Source of the DNA: Catellatospora sp. IY07-71
GTDB taxonomy: Bacteria; Actinomycetota; Actinomycetes; Mycobacteriales; Micromonosporaceae
Length of the DNA: 64,000 bases
Assembly: GCF_018326265.1 (NCBI RefSeq)
Contig: NZ_AP023360.1
Coordinates: forward strand, 6,445,001-6,509,000
Direction of reading: 5' to 3'
The notes beneath the pieces were generated by a model, which did not search any database, was not told where the DNA came from, and saw only the letters and a list, made by a program, of their open reading frames with translations. The translations under genes were made by a program, and so were the position numbers. Below, piece by piece: positions 1-8,783 of the stretch. Position 1 is the first letter of the stretch, and each line of letters starts with the position of its first letter.

Positions 1-77
1 GGGCCTTTCCGCTCGACTTGCATGTGTTAAGCACGCCGCCAGCGTTCGTCCTGAGCCAGGATCAAACTCTCCAAAAA
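1..77 (-). rRNA. rrs: 16S rRNA, 5' end (partial)
   Basis: Read on the minus strand, this is the start of a small-subunit rRNA: the universal AGAGTTTGATCCTGGCTCAG element is followed by GACGAACGCTGGCGGCGTGC and a first variable region typical of Micromonosporaceae. Only about 75 bases lie inside the window and the gene continues off the left edge. The exact mature 5' end is uncertain by a few bases. Confidence 0.97.
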
Positions 78-434
78 GAATTCTCAAACCCGGCAGAACA
101 AACCCGACATCAAAATGTCCAGATCTGTTTCATACCAAAGGAATCATCACGAGGATGAAAATAATTGGCACTGGCTATATAGCACCCTGTTGAGTTCTCA
201 AAGAACAAGCACACACCAAAACCAACCCGTTTCCGGGAAGTTCTCGGGGCGACCCACTCAGACTACCGGACCGGTTTCGCGACCCCCAACCGGGGGCCGC
301 CCCACTCCGGGCGGCTCAGCGATCCGGCCACCGCCCCGACCCTCAGGCCCTGGCGTTTTGTCCGTTCCTCGCTGGCAGAGAGAACATTACGCGACCCCCG
401 AACCACGATGCAAATCGGGGTCGCTTGTCGCCGG
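78..434 (-). promoter_or_regulatory. rrn promoter and leader
   Basis: This is the leader of the rRNA operon on the minus strand. TTGTTCTTTGAGAACTCAA (revcomp of 190-208) is the conserved actinobacterial pre-16S leader element next to the RNase III processing stem and antitermination signals. A strong sigma70-type promoter is visible further upstream: -35 TTGCAT at 413-408, an 18-base spacer and -10 TAATGT at 389-384, putting transcription start near 377. The leader is comparatively AT-rich (about 75-235), unlike the genes around it. No protein-coding gene is supported here. Confidence 0.85.
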
Positions 435-1841
435 TCACATCATCCAAACAGGGGTAATCGTGAATCCGATGCTCGTATGACCGAAGGTGTGCGGCAGCGG
501 CGAGCCCTCATCCAGCCGCGTCCGGGCGAGTAGCCGGAAGTCGTGCTCACGCAGCAGAGCGCCGAGCGCCGCCGTCACGGTCTGCAGCACGAGGCTGCGC
601 CCGGGGCATACCGCCGGACCCGCGCTGAACGGCACCAGCGCGGCAGGGTGCTCGGCACCGCCCCCGAGCCAGAGTTCGGGCTGGAAGCGGTCGGCCCCGG
701 GCAGGTACGCCGTATCCCGGTTCAGCAGCGGTGAGTAGATGACGAACGACGTGCCCCGGGGCAGCGGCGTTCCGTCCCACACGGTCATGGCGGTGCTCTC
801 CCGCAGGATCGCCAGCGTGGTCGGCCACAGCCGTACCGTGTCGAGCACGCACGCGCCCAGATAGGGGTACGGCCCGCCGGCCGGGTCGAGGGCGGCCGGC
901 TCGTCGCGTACCCGCCGCCGGGGTGTCGCGTGGGTGGACAGCAGCGCGAGGGTGCGGAACGCGGTGGCCGCCGCCGCGTCGAAGGCGAACAACCAGTGCG
1001 GCACCTGGCCGTATGGGTCGACGCCCGGCCGCGCTCGCTGCTCGGCCAGCAGCGCCGCCAGGCTGCCCGGCTCGGCCCGGTCCAGGTGGGTGGCGAGCCG
1101 CAGCCGGAACCGGTGCAGCAGGCTGCCGCGACGTGGGCGCAGGTAGGCCCAGTTCGCGTCGCCGCGCAGCGCGTCGAGCAGGCTGGTCAGTTCGGTGTCC
1201 GCGCGGGCGCCGTCGCCGAGCACGATCCGGCGCACCAGCCGCCCGAACGCGGCGGAGAACGCCGGCCACTCCAGCCGGTCGCGGCCGGTGACCAGGGCCG
1301 ACATCTCCTGCCGGGCGGCCGCGGTGATCTGGTCGGTGAGACGGTGCACCGGCAGCTCCGTCTCCAGGACCGCCTCGTTGAACGCGCGCCGCTCGGCGCG
1401 CAGCGGACCGTCGGAGATCAGCACGCCGGTCGGCTGAAAGTGGGCGAGGGACGCCCGTTTCTCCACGGTCGCGGTGCGGTACGGCACGGGCGTGCCCTGC
1501 AGTACGCGGGTCGCGGCTCGCGGCGAGAGCAGCAGCACCACGTCCCGGCCGGCCAGGCGCAGGACGAGCGCGTCGGTGTCGTAGCGCTCGCGCAGGCGCT
1601 GCAGCAGCCGTACGGCGCGCCGGTCGCTTCCCAACGCGGCAGCCGCGGCCACCGCGGCGGGCCGGCGCAGGATCACACCTTGGGCCACGGTCGGCAGCAG
1701 CACCTCTCCCAGGACGCGGGCGCTCTCCAGCGGCGACGCGAAGGCGATGCGGGTGCCCACGGTCGCCGAGGGCGGTGTCTCGGCCGTCTCACGCATCCCG
1801 GTGGCGGCGCGATCCACGCCGGTCCCCGCGCGTCGCGGCAT
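435..1841 (-). CDS. Cytochrome P450 with degenerate signature motifs
   Basis: This 468-residue protein is a heme-thiolate monooxygenase by its Cys-ligand loop FSAGPAVCPGR (Cys near residue 412), which fits FxxGxxxCxGR. Two other hallmarks are off. The K-helix ExxR reads DTVR (Asp for Glu), and the I-helix stretch FAFDAAAATAF lacks the usual (A/G)Gx(D/E)T oxygen-activation signature. I chose ATG at 1841 because GGAGG lies about 7 bases upstream; the frame stays open further upstream but runs into repeats. It stands alone between the CE7 esterase and the rrn promoter, with no ferredoxin gene nearby. The substrate is unknown; the altered motifs could mean peroxide- or isomerase-type chemistry, which is inference. 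Confidence 0.85.
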   Translation of the reverse strand: MPRRAGTGVDRAATGMRETAETPPSATVGTRIAFASPLESARVLGEVLLPTVAQGVILRRPAAVAAAAALGSDRRAVRLLQRLRERYDTDALVLRLAGRDVVLLLSPRAATRVLQGTPVPYRTATVEKRASLAHFQPTGVLISDGPLRAERRAFNEAVLETELPVHRLTDQITAAARQEMSALVTGRDRLEWPAFSAAFGRLVRRIVLGDGARADTELTSLLDALRGDANWAYLRPRRGSLLHRFRLRLATHLDRAEPGSLAALLAEQRARPGVDPYGQVPHWLFAFDAAAATAFRTLALLSTHATPRRRVRDEPAALDPAGGPYPYLGACVLDTVRLWPTTLAILRESTAMTVWDGTPLPRGTSFVIYSPLLNRDTAYLPGADRFQPELWLGGGAEHPAALVPFSAGPAVCPGRSLVLQTVTAALGALLREHDFRLLARTRLDEGSPLPHTFGHTSIGFTITPVWMM

Positions 1842-1961
1842 GGTGCACCTCCGGTGGCCTGGGCGTTCCTCCCCATCCTGGCCGAATCCGGCAGAGAACA
1901 TGCCGAAACCGTCAACTGTGCGAAGTCCCGTGCCCTCCTGCCCGCCGCAATTGATCATCGG

Positions 1962-2059
1962 ACTTGCCCGGCAGCTGGGCGAATCTTGAGCGCGCGACTG
2001 CCCGAGTGCCGGGCAAGTCGGTGGATCTTGGGCGCGCATCTGACCGGATGCCGGGCAAG
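1962..2059. repeat. Short intergenic repeats with hairpin
   Basis: In the 232-base gap between the P450 start and the esterase stop, ACTTGCCCGGCA (1962-1973) and TGCCGGGCAAGT (2007-2018) form a perfect 12-bp inverted pair. The core GCCGGGCAAG recurs at 2050-2059, 42 bases further on, and ATCTTG(A/G)GCGCGC also occurs twice. It may terminate the sugar operon that ends at 2074; the repeated unit looks like a genome-specific intergenic element. No gene is seen in this gap. Confidence 0.6.
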
Positions 2060-2073
2060 GCGGCGGATGTCGG

Positions 2074-3027
2074 TCAGCGGGCGAAGATCCCGTCGAGGAA
2101 GTCGAGGCGGGCGGCGGCCTGGACGGCCTGGCCGCCCTCGTGGCCGTTGAACGGGTAGACCTCGATGCGCTTGGGCCCGGCATAGCGGTGGTAGGCGGCG
2201 TACACGGTAGACGGCGGGCAGCTGGCGTCCATGTGCGCCACGCTGAACAGCGCGGGCGCCGTGGCGCGCGCGGCGAACAGCACCCCGTCGCAGTACGACA
2301 GCGTCCGGAACACCTGCTGCTCGTGCTCGCGATGCACGGCGAGGTACGCCGCGACCTCCCGGTACGGCCCGGCCGTGGCCAGCTCGGCGCCGCGCCGGTG
2401 GTCGCACAGGAACGGCACGTCCGGCAGGACGGCGGCCAGGTCCGGCACCAGCGCCCCGGCGGCCAGGGCCAGTCCCCCGCCCTGGCTCTCCCCGGTTACC
2501 GCGACCCGAGCCGCGTCGACCAGTGGAAACGCGCGGGCCGCCGCGACCGCGCGCACCGCGTCGGTGATCACCCGCCGGTAGTAGTGCTCGTGCGGGTCGA
2601 GCACGCCGCGCGTCATGAACCCGGGGTGCTGCGGCGCGCCGCCGGCCGGGTCCGGGGTGTCGCCGTGGCGCCAGCCGCTGCCCTGGCCGCGTACGTCCAT
2701 GAACAGGTGGGCGTACCCGGCGGCGGCGTAGAGCAGGCACTCGTGGGGCAGGCCCCGGCCGCCGCCGTAGCCGGGGTACTCGACCACGCAGGGCAGCGGC
2801 CGGTCGGTCCCGGCGGGCAGGGCCAGCCACGCCTTGACCGGCTGCCCGCCGAACCCGGCGAAGGTGACGTCGTGCACCTCGACCGCGCGCCGCCACGCCG
2901 GGGCGAAGCGCGCGTCGAGGGGGAACTCGCGCGCCTGGGCCAGGGTGGCGGCCCAGAACGCGTCGAAGTCCTCGGGCGCCCGCAGGGTGCTGCGGTAGTC
3001 CGCCGGGTTCGGTTCGGTGATCGGCAT
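2074..3027 (-). CDS. CE7 acetyl xylan esterase / cephalosporin C deacetylase
   Basis: This cytoplasmic alpha/beta-hydrolase of 317 residues, the usual CE7 length, removes acetyl groups from short oligosaccharides. The family motifs are in order: RGQGSGW (113-119), nucleophile elbow GESQGGG (Ser181), Asp267 in HMDASC and His296 in NGHEGG. It is the last gene of the minus-strand sugar operon; its ATG follows the permease stop by one base (TGACATG), so translation is probably coupled. It most likely deacetylates sugars brought in by the adjacent ABC importer. There is no signal peptide, as expected for CE7. Confidence 0.93.
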   Translation of the reverse strand: MPITEPNPADYRSTLRAPEDFDAFWAATLAQAREFPLDARFAPAWRRAVEVHDVTFAGFGGQPVKAWLALPAGTDRPLPCVVEYPGYGGGRGLPHECLLYAAAGYAHLFMDVRGQGSGWRHGDTPDPAGGAPQHPGFMTRGVLDPHEHYYRRVITDAVRAVAAARAFPLVDAARVAVTGESQGGGLALAAGALVPDLAAVLPDVPFLCDHRRGAELATAGPYREVAAYLAVHREHEQQVFRTLSYCDGVLFAARATAPALFSVAHMDASCPPSTVYAAYHRYAGPKRIEVYPFNGHEGGQAVQAAARLDFLDGIFAR

Positions 3028-3028
3028 G

Positions 3029-3859
3029 TCAGCCCTTGAGCCCCGTGTGCGCCAGGCCCTCGATGAACTGCCGCTGCGCGATGACGAACACGACCAGCAC
3101 CGGCAGCGCCGTCATCGAGGCGGCCGAGAGCTGGATGTCCCACATCGGGCCGCCGTACGCGTCGACGAACTGGGTCAGCGCCTGCGGCAGGGTGAACATC
3201 TCGGAGCTGGACAGGAACACGATCGGTTCGAGGTAGAGGTTCCAGCTGTGCAGGAACGTGAAGATGGCGACCGCGCCCAGCGCCGGGCGGGCCAGCGGCA
3301 GCGCGATCAGCCGGAAGATCGCGAACCGGCCGAGCCCGTCGACCCGGGCGGCCTCCTCCAGCTCGCCGGGCAGCGCGAGGAAGAACTGCCGCATGATGAA
3401 CGTGGCCAGCACACTGGGCGCGCCCAGGATCGGCACCAGGATCAGCGGCCAGTGCGTGTCGACCATGCCCCACGCGTCGAACATCTTGAACAGCGGCACG
3501 ATGGTGACCTCGCTCGGGATGAGCAGCCCGGTCAGGATCACCACGAACAGCACGTTCGCGCCGGGGAAGCGGATCCGCGCGAAGGCGTACCCGGCCATCG
3601 CCGAGACCGCCAGCGTGCCCACGGTGACCAGCACCGCGATGTACATGCTGTTGAAGTACTGCTGCGCGAACGGCTGCAGCTCGAACGCTTTGCGGTACGC
3701 GTCGAAGCTCACGTCGGTGGGCAGCAGCGAAGGCGGGAACGCGAAGATGTCGTTGATCGGCTTCACCGACGAGGTGACCATCCACCAGGTCGGGAACAGG
3801 AACGGCAGGGCGAGCAGGCACAGCACGCCGTAGATCGCGGTCTTGGCCCTACGACTCAT
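3029..3859 (-). CDS. ABC sugar importer permease (MalG type)
   Basis: This 276-residue inner-membrane permease belongs to the carbohydrate uptake ABC family (CUT1). It has six predicted membrane segments and the cytoplasmic EAA loop EEAARVDGLGRFAIFRLIALP near residue 190, which contacts the ATPase. Its start overlaps the upstream permease by 11 bases, and it forms a pore with that protein. No ATP-binding subunit is encoded in this operon, so a shared ATPase such as MsiK elsewhere in the genome is implied, as is common in actinomycetes. Confidence 0.93.
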   Translation of the reverse strand: MSRRAKTAIYGVLCLLALPFLFPTWWMVTSSVKPINDIFAFPPSLLPTDVSFDAYRKAFELQPFAQQYFNSMYIAVLVTVGTLAVSAMAGYAFARIRFPGANVLFVVILTGLLIPSEVTIVPLFKMFDAWGMVDTHWPLILVPILGAPSVLATFIMRQFFLALPGELEEAARVDGLGRFAIFRLIALPLARPALGAVAIFTFLHSWNLYLEPIVFLSSSEMFTLPQALTQFVDAYGGPMWDIQLSAASMTALPVLVVFVIAQRQFIEGLAHTGLKG

Positions 3860-4742
3860 GGAAAACCCACTTCCGGCGCATCCGCCACTGGACCAGGGTC
3901 AGCAGCAGCACGATCGCGAACAGCAGCACCGACAGGGTGGCCCCGTAACCGAAGTGGTGGAACTGGAACGCCTGCTGGTAGAGGTAGTAGACGAGCACGG
4001 TGGTGGAGGTCCCCGGCCCGCCCTGGGTGAGCACCGCGATCTGCGCGAACACCTGCAGCGAGCCGACCACCGTGATGATCGAGGTGAGCAGGATGGTCGG
4101 GCTGATCATCGGCACCGTGATGCTGCGGAACTGCCGGGTGCGGCTCGCGCCGTCGACGGTGGCGGCCTCGTAAAGGTTGCCGGGCACGCCCTGCAGCGCG
4201 GCCAGGAACAGCACCATGTTCAGGCCGACGTTCTTGACCACCTGCACCACGATCACGGCGATCATGGCGGTGGCCTCGCCGCGCAGCCAGTTCGGCCCGT
4301 CCACGCCGAACAGGTCGAGCAGCCCGTTCACCCCGCCGTTGTCCTGGAGCAGGAAGCCCCAGACGATGGTCCAGGCGACCAGGCTCACCACGACCGGCGA
4401 GAAGAACACGGTCCGGAAGAACACCGTGCCGCGCAGCCGCTGGTTGAGCAGCACCGCGAGCAGCAGCGCGAGGCTGAGGTTGAGCACGACCAGCCCGGCG
4501 GAGAAGAACCCGGTGGCGACCAGCGCGTCGGCGAGCTTCGGGTCGTCCAGCAGCGCCTGGTAGTTCTCGGCGCCGGTGAAGGTGAAGGTGTCGGCGAGCA
4601 CGTTCCACTCGTGCAGGCTGTACCAAAACACCAGGCCCAGCGGCACGAACACGAACAGCACCGAGCCGACGAGCTGAGGGGCGATGAACAGGTAGCCGGC
4701 GGCGGCATCGCGCCGGCTACCCGTCCAGAAGCGAGTGCTCAC
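3849..4742 (-). CDS. ABC sugar importer permease (MalF/UgpA type)
   Basis: This 297-residue partner permease of the CUT1 importer has six predicted membrane segments and the EAA-loop sequence EAATVDGASRTRQFRSITVP. The start chosen is GTG 4742 (VSTRFWTGS), which overlaps the stop of the binding-protein gene as GTGA. The frame is open for another 24 codons upstream, but that stretch is basic and low-complexity and overlaps the binding-protein gene, so it is unlikely to be translated. It works with the MalG-type protein at 3029-3859. Confidence 0.93.
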   Translation of the reverse strand: MSTRFWTGSRRDAAAGYLFIAPQLVGSVLFVFVPLGLVFWYSLHEWNVLADTFTFTGAENYQALLDDPKLADALVATGFFSAGLVVLNLSLALLLAVLLNQRLRGTVFFRTVFFSPVVVSLVAWTIVWGFLLQDNGGVNGLLDLFGVDGPNWLRGEATAMIAVIVVQVVKNVGLNMVLFLAALQGVPGNLYEAATVDGASRTRQFRSITVPMISPTILLTSIITVVGSLQVFAQIAVLTQGGPGTSTTVLVYYLYQQAFQFHHFGYGATLSVLLFAIVLLLTLVQWRMRRKWVFHES

Positions 4743-6016
4743 TTGGCCAGCAGGGGGTTGATGGCCTGGCACACGCCGCCGAGCACCGCCTTGACGTCGG
4801 CGTCGGCCTTCCACAGCGGGTCGAGCGCGGCGCGCACCGCCTGGGAGATCTCGGCCTGGCCGCTGTGGCTGGGCTTGACCACGCCGGTGGAGATGCCGTC
4901 GATGACGACCTGCTGCAGTTGCTCGGGCTTGAGCAGCGGGTTGGTCTTGGCGAGGGTCTCGGCGGTGAGCTGCGAGGTGCGCGGCGGCGGGAAGTACGCC
5001 GCGAGCTTGGCCGAGTTCTCCGGGCTGGTGAAGAAGGCCAGGAAGTCCGCGGCCACTTCGGCGTTCTTGCCCTTCTTCAGTACGCCGAGACCGGCCTGCC
5101 CGATCACCGAGTACTCGCCCTTCGGGCCGGTGGGCAGCGGCACCAGGTCCCAGCCGAACTTGGCGTCCTTGAGCAGCGACGCCCGCGAGATCTGGGTGAT
5201 CGTCATGGCGGACTCACCGGCGAAGAAGTCGGCGGTGGTGCCGGGGCCGGGCAGCGCCTTGTCCGTGAAGATCGCCTTGTGCAGGAAGGTCATCGCGTCG
5301 ACCATCGGCTGCTGGTCGAAGCCGCAGGTCTTGCCGTCGGCACTCCAGGCCTGCGCGCCCCAGCCGGTCCAGACCGTGGACAGGTTGTCCCAGCCCTTGT
5401 AGTCGAAGTCGCGCACGACCAGGCCCGACTTGCCGCTCTTGGCGGCGCTGGCCGCGGCCACGGCGACGACCCTGTCCCAGGTCCACTGGCCCGCGGCGAT
5501 CAGCTCGGCGGGGGTCTGCTGCCCGGCGGCCTTGACCATGTCGTTGTTCACGAACATGCCGAACGGCGAGGTGGAGAACGGGTAGGCGTACAGCTTGCCG
5601 TCGGTCTGCCACAGCTTGGTGGCGGCCGGGTTCAGGTCGGCGGCGTTGTAGCCCTCGGCCTTGGCCAGCGTCTCGTCCAGCGGCACGAGCGCGCCGGAGC
5701 TGACGAAGTCCGGTGCCGAGTTCTCCAGCACCCAGGCCAGGTCGGGGCCGTTGCCGCCGGCGATCTGGGTGGTCAGCGTGGTGGTGTAGTTCTCGAACGG
5801 GATCGGGTCGAACTTCACCTCGGTGACCCGGGGGTTCTTCGCCTTGTACGCGTCGGCGATCTCGTTGAACAGCTTCAGGTGCGCCTCGTTCGAGGACCAC
5901 ACCGTCATGCGCAGCGACACCGGGCCGGTGCTCGGCTCCTCGTCGGCGCCGCAGGCGGCCAGGCCCAGGGCGAGCGCGCCCGCGGCGGCGGTGGCGATCA
6001 GTCCGCGTATCTTCAT
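4739..6016 (-). CDS. ABC sugar-binding lipoprotein
   Basis: This extracellular solute-binding protein (family 1, CUT1 type, 425 residues) captures an unidentified sugar or oligosaccharide for the two downstream permeases. It starts with MKIRGLIATAAAG and has a lipobox LAAC, with Cys near residue 23 as the lipidation and anchoring site. The ATG at 6016 is preceded by GGAG. It lies 23 bases after the oxidoreductase stop and overlaps the next permease by 4 bases. The substrate is inferred only from context (acetylated plant-wall sugar). Confidence 0.93.
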   Translation of the reverse strand: MKIRGLIATAAAGALALGLAACGADEEPSTGPVSLRMTVWSSNEAHLKLFNEIADAYKAKNPRVTEVKFDPIPFENYTTTLTTQIAGGNGPDLAWVLENSAPDFVSSGALVPLDETLAKAEGYNAADLNPAATKLWQTDGKLYAYPFSTSPFGMFVNNDMVKAAGQQTPAELIAAGQWTWDRVVAVAAASAAKSGKSGLVVRDFDYKGWDNLSTVWTGWGAQAWSADGKTCGFDQQPMVDAMTFLHKAIFTDKALPGPGTTADFFAGESAMTITQISRASLLKDAKFGWDLVPLPTGPKGEYSVIGQAGLGVLKKGKNAEVAADFLAFFTSPENSAKLAAYFPPPRTSQLTAETLAKTNPLLKPEQLQQVVIDGISTGVVKPSHSGQAEISQAVRAALDPLWKADADVKAVLGGVCQAINPLLAK

Positions 6017-6039
6017 CGCAACTCCAACACAGTGGGGGG

Positions 6040-7620
6040 TCAGTAGCCGGAGACGTCGGGCCAGCGCAGCTCGACGCCGTCCCGGATGAGTTGTGCCTGG
6101 AACCCGGACAGGTGCTCCGGGGTGTTGCGCACGGCGCGCGGCGACAGCCCGTGGTTCAGGGAGTACGCCGCGAGCGCGCCCGCCACCTCGCCGACGTTCC
6201 ACTCGACCGGGTGCAGCCGGTACGAGCCGTTGGTGACGTGCGTGGTGCCGATGTTCTTGCCGGCGGGCAGCAGGTTGTCCATGCGGCGCGGGATGAGCGC
6301 GCCGAGCGGGATCTCGAAGGGGCAGGACCCGACGTCGATGTAGTTGTCGCCGCCGGTGGAGGGGTGCAGGTCGATGCGGTACATGCCGACGCCGATCGCG
6401 TCTTCATAGCTGACCGCGCCCTTGTCGCCGCGTACGGCCAGCGACAGGTCCTGCTCGACCACGGTGTACTCGGCCCGGATGCGCCGTGACTCCCGGATGT
6501 AGGGGGCCATGGCCAGGCCGTCGGCGCCGCCGGTGACGTCGCCGCGCAGCCGCAGGCCGGGGAAGCCGGCCTCGGTCTGCAGCCAGTAGAGGACCGACAG
6601 GGACAGCTGCCGGGCGTTGGCGTAGTGCGTGTCCGGGTCGGGCACGTCGATGACCGGGCTCTCGAAGTAGTCGATCATCGGCCAGTTGACCAGGCAGATG
6701 TCGCTGTCATAGCTGCCGGGCGTGAACAGCTTGCGGGCGGCGATGCGCCGGAACGTCCACAGGTTGCCGTCACCGGCGCTGACGCGCTGGTCGGCGACGA
6801 CCGACAGCGGGTCGTCGTCCGGGTTCGGGGTGAACGTGCGCTCGCTGATGGCGAGGGTGCGCGGGTTGGGCGAGCGGAACGACAGCAGCCGGTCGCCCCA
6901 GAAGTCCGGCTGGTACGCGCGCCAGAAGTCGTACTGCGCGGGCTTGTCGATCGTGTGGTCGCCGTCGACGTGGTCGATCGCGAAGCACACCGACACGGCC
7001 TGCATGTTCATCGGCTGCGCGGTGTCCGGGGCGCTCGGCTCGCCGGTCTCGTGGTGGGACTCGAAGCCGGTGACGTACTCGGTGCCGGTCAGCGGCAGCA
7101 GCTCGCCGGTCTCGGTCGCGTCCAGCACGTACGGCGCCTCGATGGTCAGCCGGTCCCCCGTGTGCCGGTGCTCGACGGTGACCGCGGTGACCCGGTCGCC
7201 GTCGGTGTCGGCGGCGACGGGCCGGTAGGGCTGGAGCACGGTGAGCCGCCCCGAGGAGCGATACGGCGCGAGCATCGACTCGATGACCGCGACCGCGACG
7301 CGCGGCTCGTGGCACAGCCGGCTGACGTGCCCGCCGCCCGGGTTGAGCTCGCGCCAGGCCCGCGCCGCCGGGGTCAGCGGGTAGTGGGCCCGGTAGTAGT
7401 CGCGGATGCCGTCGCGCAGCGCGCGGTAGCTCGCGGTGATGCCGAACTGCTCCACCCAGCTGTGCTCGTCCGGGGGCACGGCCTGGCTGGTCAGCTGGCC
7501 GCCGAGCCAGTCGTACTCCTCGGTCAGCACCACCCGGCGCCCCGCCCGCAGTGCGCCCAGCGCCGCGGCGACCCCGCCGAGGCCGCCGCCGACCACCAGA
7601 ATCTCGGCCTGCATGTTCAC
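6040..7620 (-). CDS. FAD-dependent oxidoreductase (PF12831-like)
   Basis: This 526-residue flavoprotein has an N-terminal dinucleotide-binding fold GGGLGGVAAALGALRAG (about 11-27) and a C-terminal flavin-contact region with LLPAGKNIGTTHVTNGSYR. It belongs to the FAD_oxidored group often found beside glycan-utilisation genes and called xanthan-lyase-like; its reaction is not established. GTG 7620 overlaps the LacI stop as GTGA; an in-frame ATG at 7614 with GAGG 8 bases upstream is an equally plausible start. It has no signal peptide, so it probably oxidises an imported sugar derivative in the cytoplasm. Confidence 0.85.
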   Translation of the reverse strand: MNMQAEILVVGGGLGGVAAALGALRAGRRVVLTEEYDWLGGQLTSQAVPPDEHSWVEQFGITASYRALRDGIRDYYRAHYPLTPAARAWRELNPGGGHVSRLCHEPRVAVAVIESMLAPYRSSGRLTVLQPYRPVAADTDGDRVTAVTVEHRHTGDRLTIEAPYVLDATETGELLPLTGTEYVTGFESHHETGEPSAPDTAQPMNMQAVSVCFAIDHVDGDHTIDKPAQYDFWRAYQPDFWGDRLLSFRSPNPRTLAISERTFTPNPDDDPLSVVADQRVSAGDGNLWTFRRIAARKLFTPGSYDSDICLVNWPMIDYFESPVIDVPDPDTHYANARQLSLSVLYWLQTEAGFPGLRLRGDVTGGADGLAMAPYIRESRRIRAEYTVVEQDLSLAVRGDKGAVSYEDAIGVGMYRIDLHPSTGGDNYIDVGSCPFEIPLGALIPRRMDNLLPAGKNIGTTHVTNGSYRLHPVEWNVGEVAGALAAYSLNHGLSPRAVRNTPEHLSGFQAQLIRDGVELRWPDVSGY

Positions 7621-8762
7621 TTACCTCTTTCGCTGAGCGTCTCGCCGGGCACGACCTCGCACGGCAGCAGGCGCTGCGCGGCGGAGGCCGAGCCCTCGAT
7701 CAGGGCGGTCAGGACCTCGACGGCCTGCGCGCCCATCGCCTGGCGCGGGATGCGCAGGCTGGTGAACTCCACCGCGGTCGGCAGGGCGGCCCGGGTCGGT
7801 TCCCCGAGCGTGGCCACCGACAGCGCCACCCCGCGCGAGCGGGCCAGCTCGAAGAGCGCGACACCGTCGGCGTGCTCCTCGGCGATCACCGCGGTCACGC
7901 CGGCGGCCAGGGCCGCATCCAGCACCGCGCCGATGTCGCGCACCACGGCTGCCGCACCGGGCTCGGGTGCACCGCCTGACAGCGGGCCGGGGCCCGAGCC
8001 GCGACGGTCGGCGGCGGGCGGCTCAACAGCGCCGTCCGGCGCCCCTGACTCGGATTCGCCGTACGCCGTGGGCGTGTAGTGGCCGCCGTACACCCCGGCC
8101 TGCGCCACGGCCTCGCGAAAGCCGCGGCCGCGGTCGGCCCACGACTCGGGGCCCGCGCCCTGACCGAGGTAGGCCAGCCGGTCGTGGCCCAGCGCCACCG
8201 CCCGGCGGACCACCTCGCCGGTCGCCGCGGCGTAGTCGGCGCCGACGTAGGGCACCGGCCCACCGGCGTCGTCGCGGCGGCCGATCGACACGAACGGGAT
8301 CTCCTCGGTGATCAGCCGGGCCAGATCCGTGGGGTCGATCGTGCGGCCGAGCAGGATGCTGCCGTCGGCCAGGCGCAGCCGGTTGTCGCCGTGGAAGATG
8401 CGCCGCCGACCGTCCACCACCGGGGTGCTGGTCAGCAGGAGCAGGTCGCAGCCGAGCACCTCGGCCTGCTGCTCGATGCCGACCAGGAACGGGTGGTAGA
8501 AGTCGCTGTTCGCGCTGGGGAAGACGGGTTCGTAGGTGAACACGCCCAGGATGCGGTTGTGCCGGGCGGCCAGGCGGCGGGCGATCGGGTCGGCCACGTA
8601 GCCGGTCTCGGCGATGGCGCGCAGCACCTTCTCCCGGGTCTCCGCCGACAGCTTGACGTCGGCATCGGAGCGTCCGTTGAGGACGAGGGAGACGGTCGCC
8701 TGGCTGACGCCGGTCATGCGGGCGATGTCCTGCTGGGTCACCCGCCTGCGGGCTCCGGTCAC
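7617..8762 (-). CDS. LacI-family repressor of the sugar operon
   Basis: This 381-residue LacI/GalR regulator has an N-terminal helix-turn-helix (TQQDIARMTGVSQATVSLVLNG, about 9-30), a hinge helix ending in ARRLAARHN, and a periplasmic-binding-protein-like effector domain. It starts the minus-strand operon and probably represses both itself and the divergent gene at 8975 through the CTAAT palindromes in the shared promoter region. An unusual Gly/Pro/Ala-rich insertion of about 35 residues lies near 218-252 (GAPDGAVEPPAADRRGSG onward) in the effector domain, where relatives are continuous. The start is GTG 8762. Confidence 0.92.
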   Translation of the reverse strand: MTGARRRVTQQDIARMTGVSQATVSLVLNGRSDADVKLSAETREKVLRAIAETGYVADPIARRLAARHNRILGVFTYEPVFPSANSDFYHPFLVGIEQQAEVLGCDLLLLTSTPVVDGRRRIFHGDNRLRLADGSILLGRTIDPTDLARLITEEIPFVSIGRRDDAGGPVPYVGADYAAATGEVVRRAVALGHDRLAYLGQGAGPESWADRGRGFREAVAQAGVYGGHYTPTAYGESESGAPDGAVEPPAADRRGSGPGPLSGGAPEPGAAAVVRDIGAVLDAALAAGVTAVIAEEHADGVALFELARSRGVALSVATLGEPTRAALPTAVEFTSLRIPRQAMGAQAVEVLTALIEGSASAAQRLLPCEVVPGETLSERGK

Positions 8763-8783
8763 GGTGCGTGTCCAATCCTCGGG

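Noticed and set aside
115-480. Plus-strand open frame of 121 codons in the rrn leader
   Set aside because: It is antisense to the rRNA promoter and leader and has no ribosome site or recognisable sequence.
3843-5402. Long plus-strand frame opposite the ABC permeases
   Set aside because: His/Gln/Arg-rich shadow composition; the minus strand has a complete importer operon.
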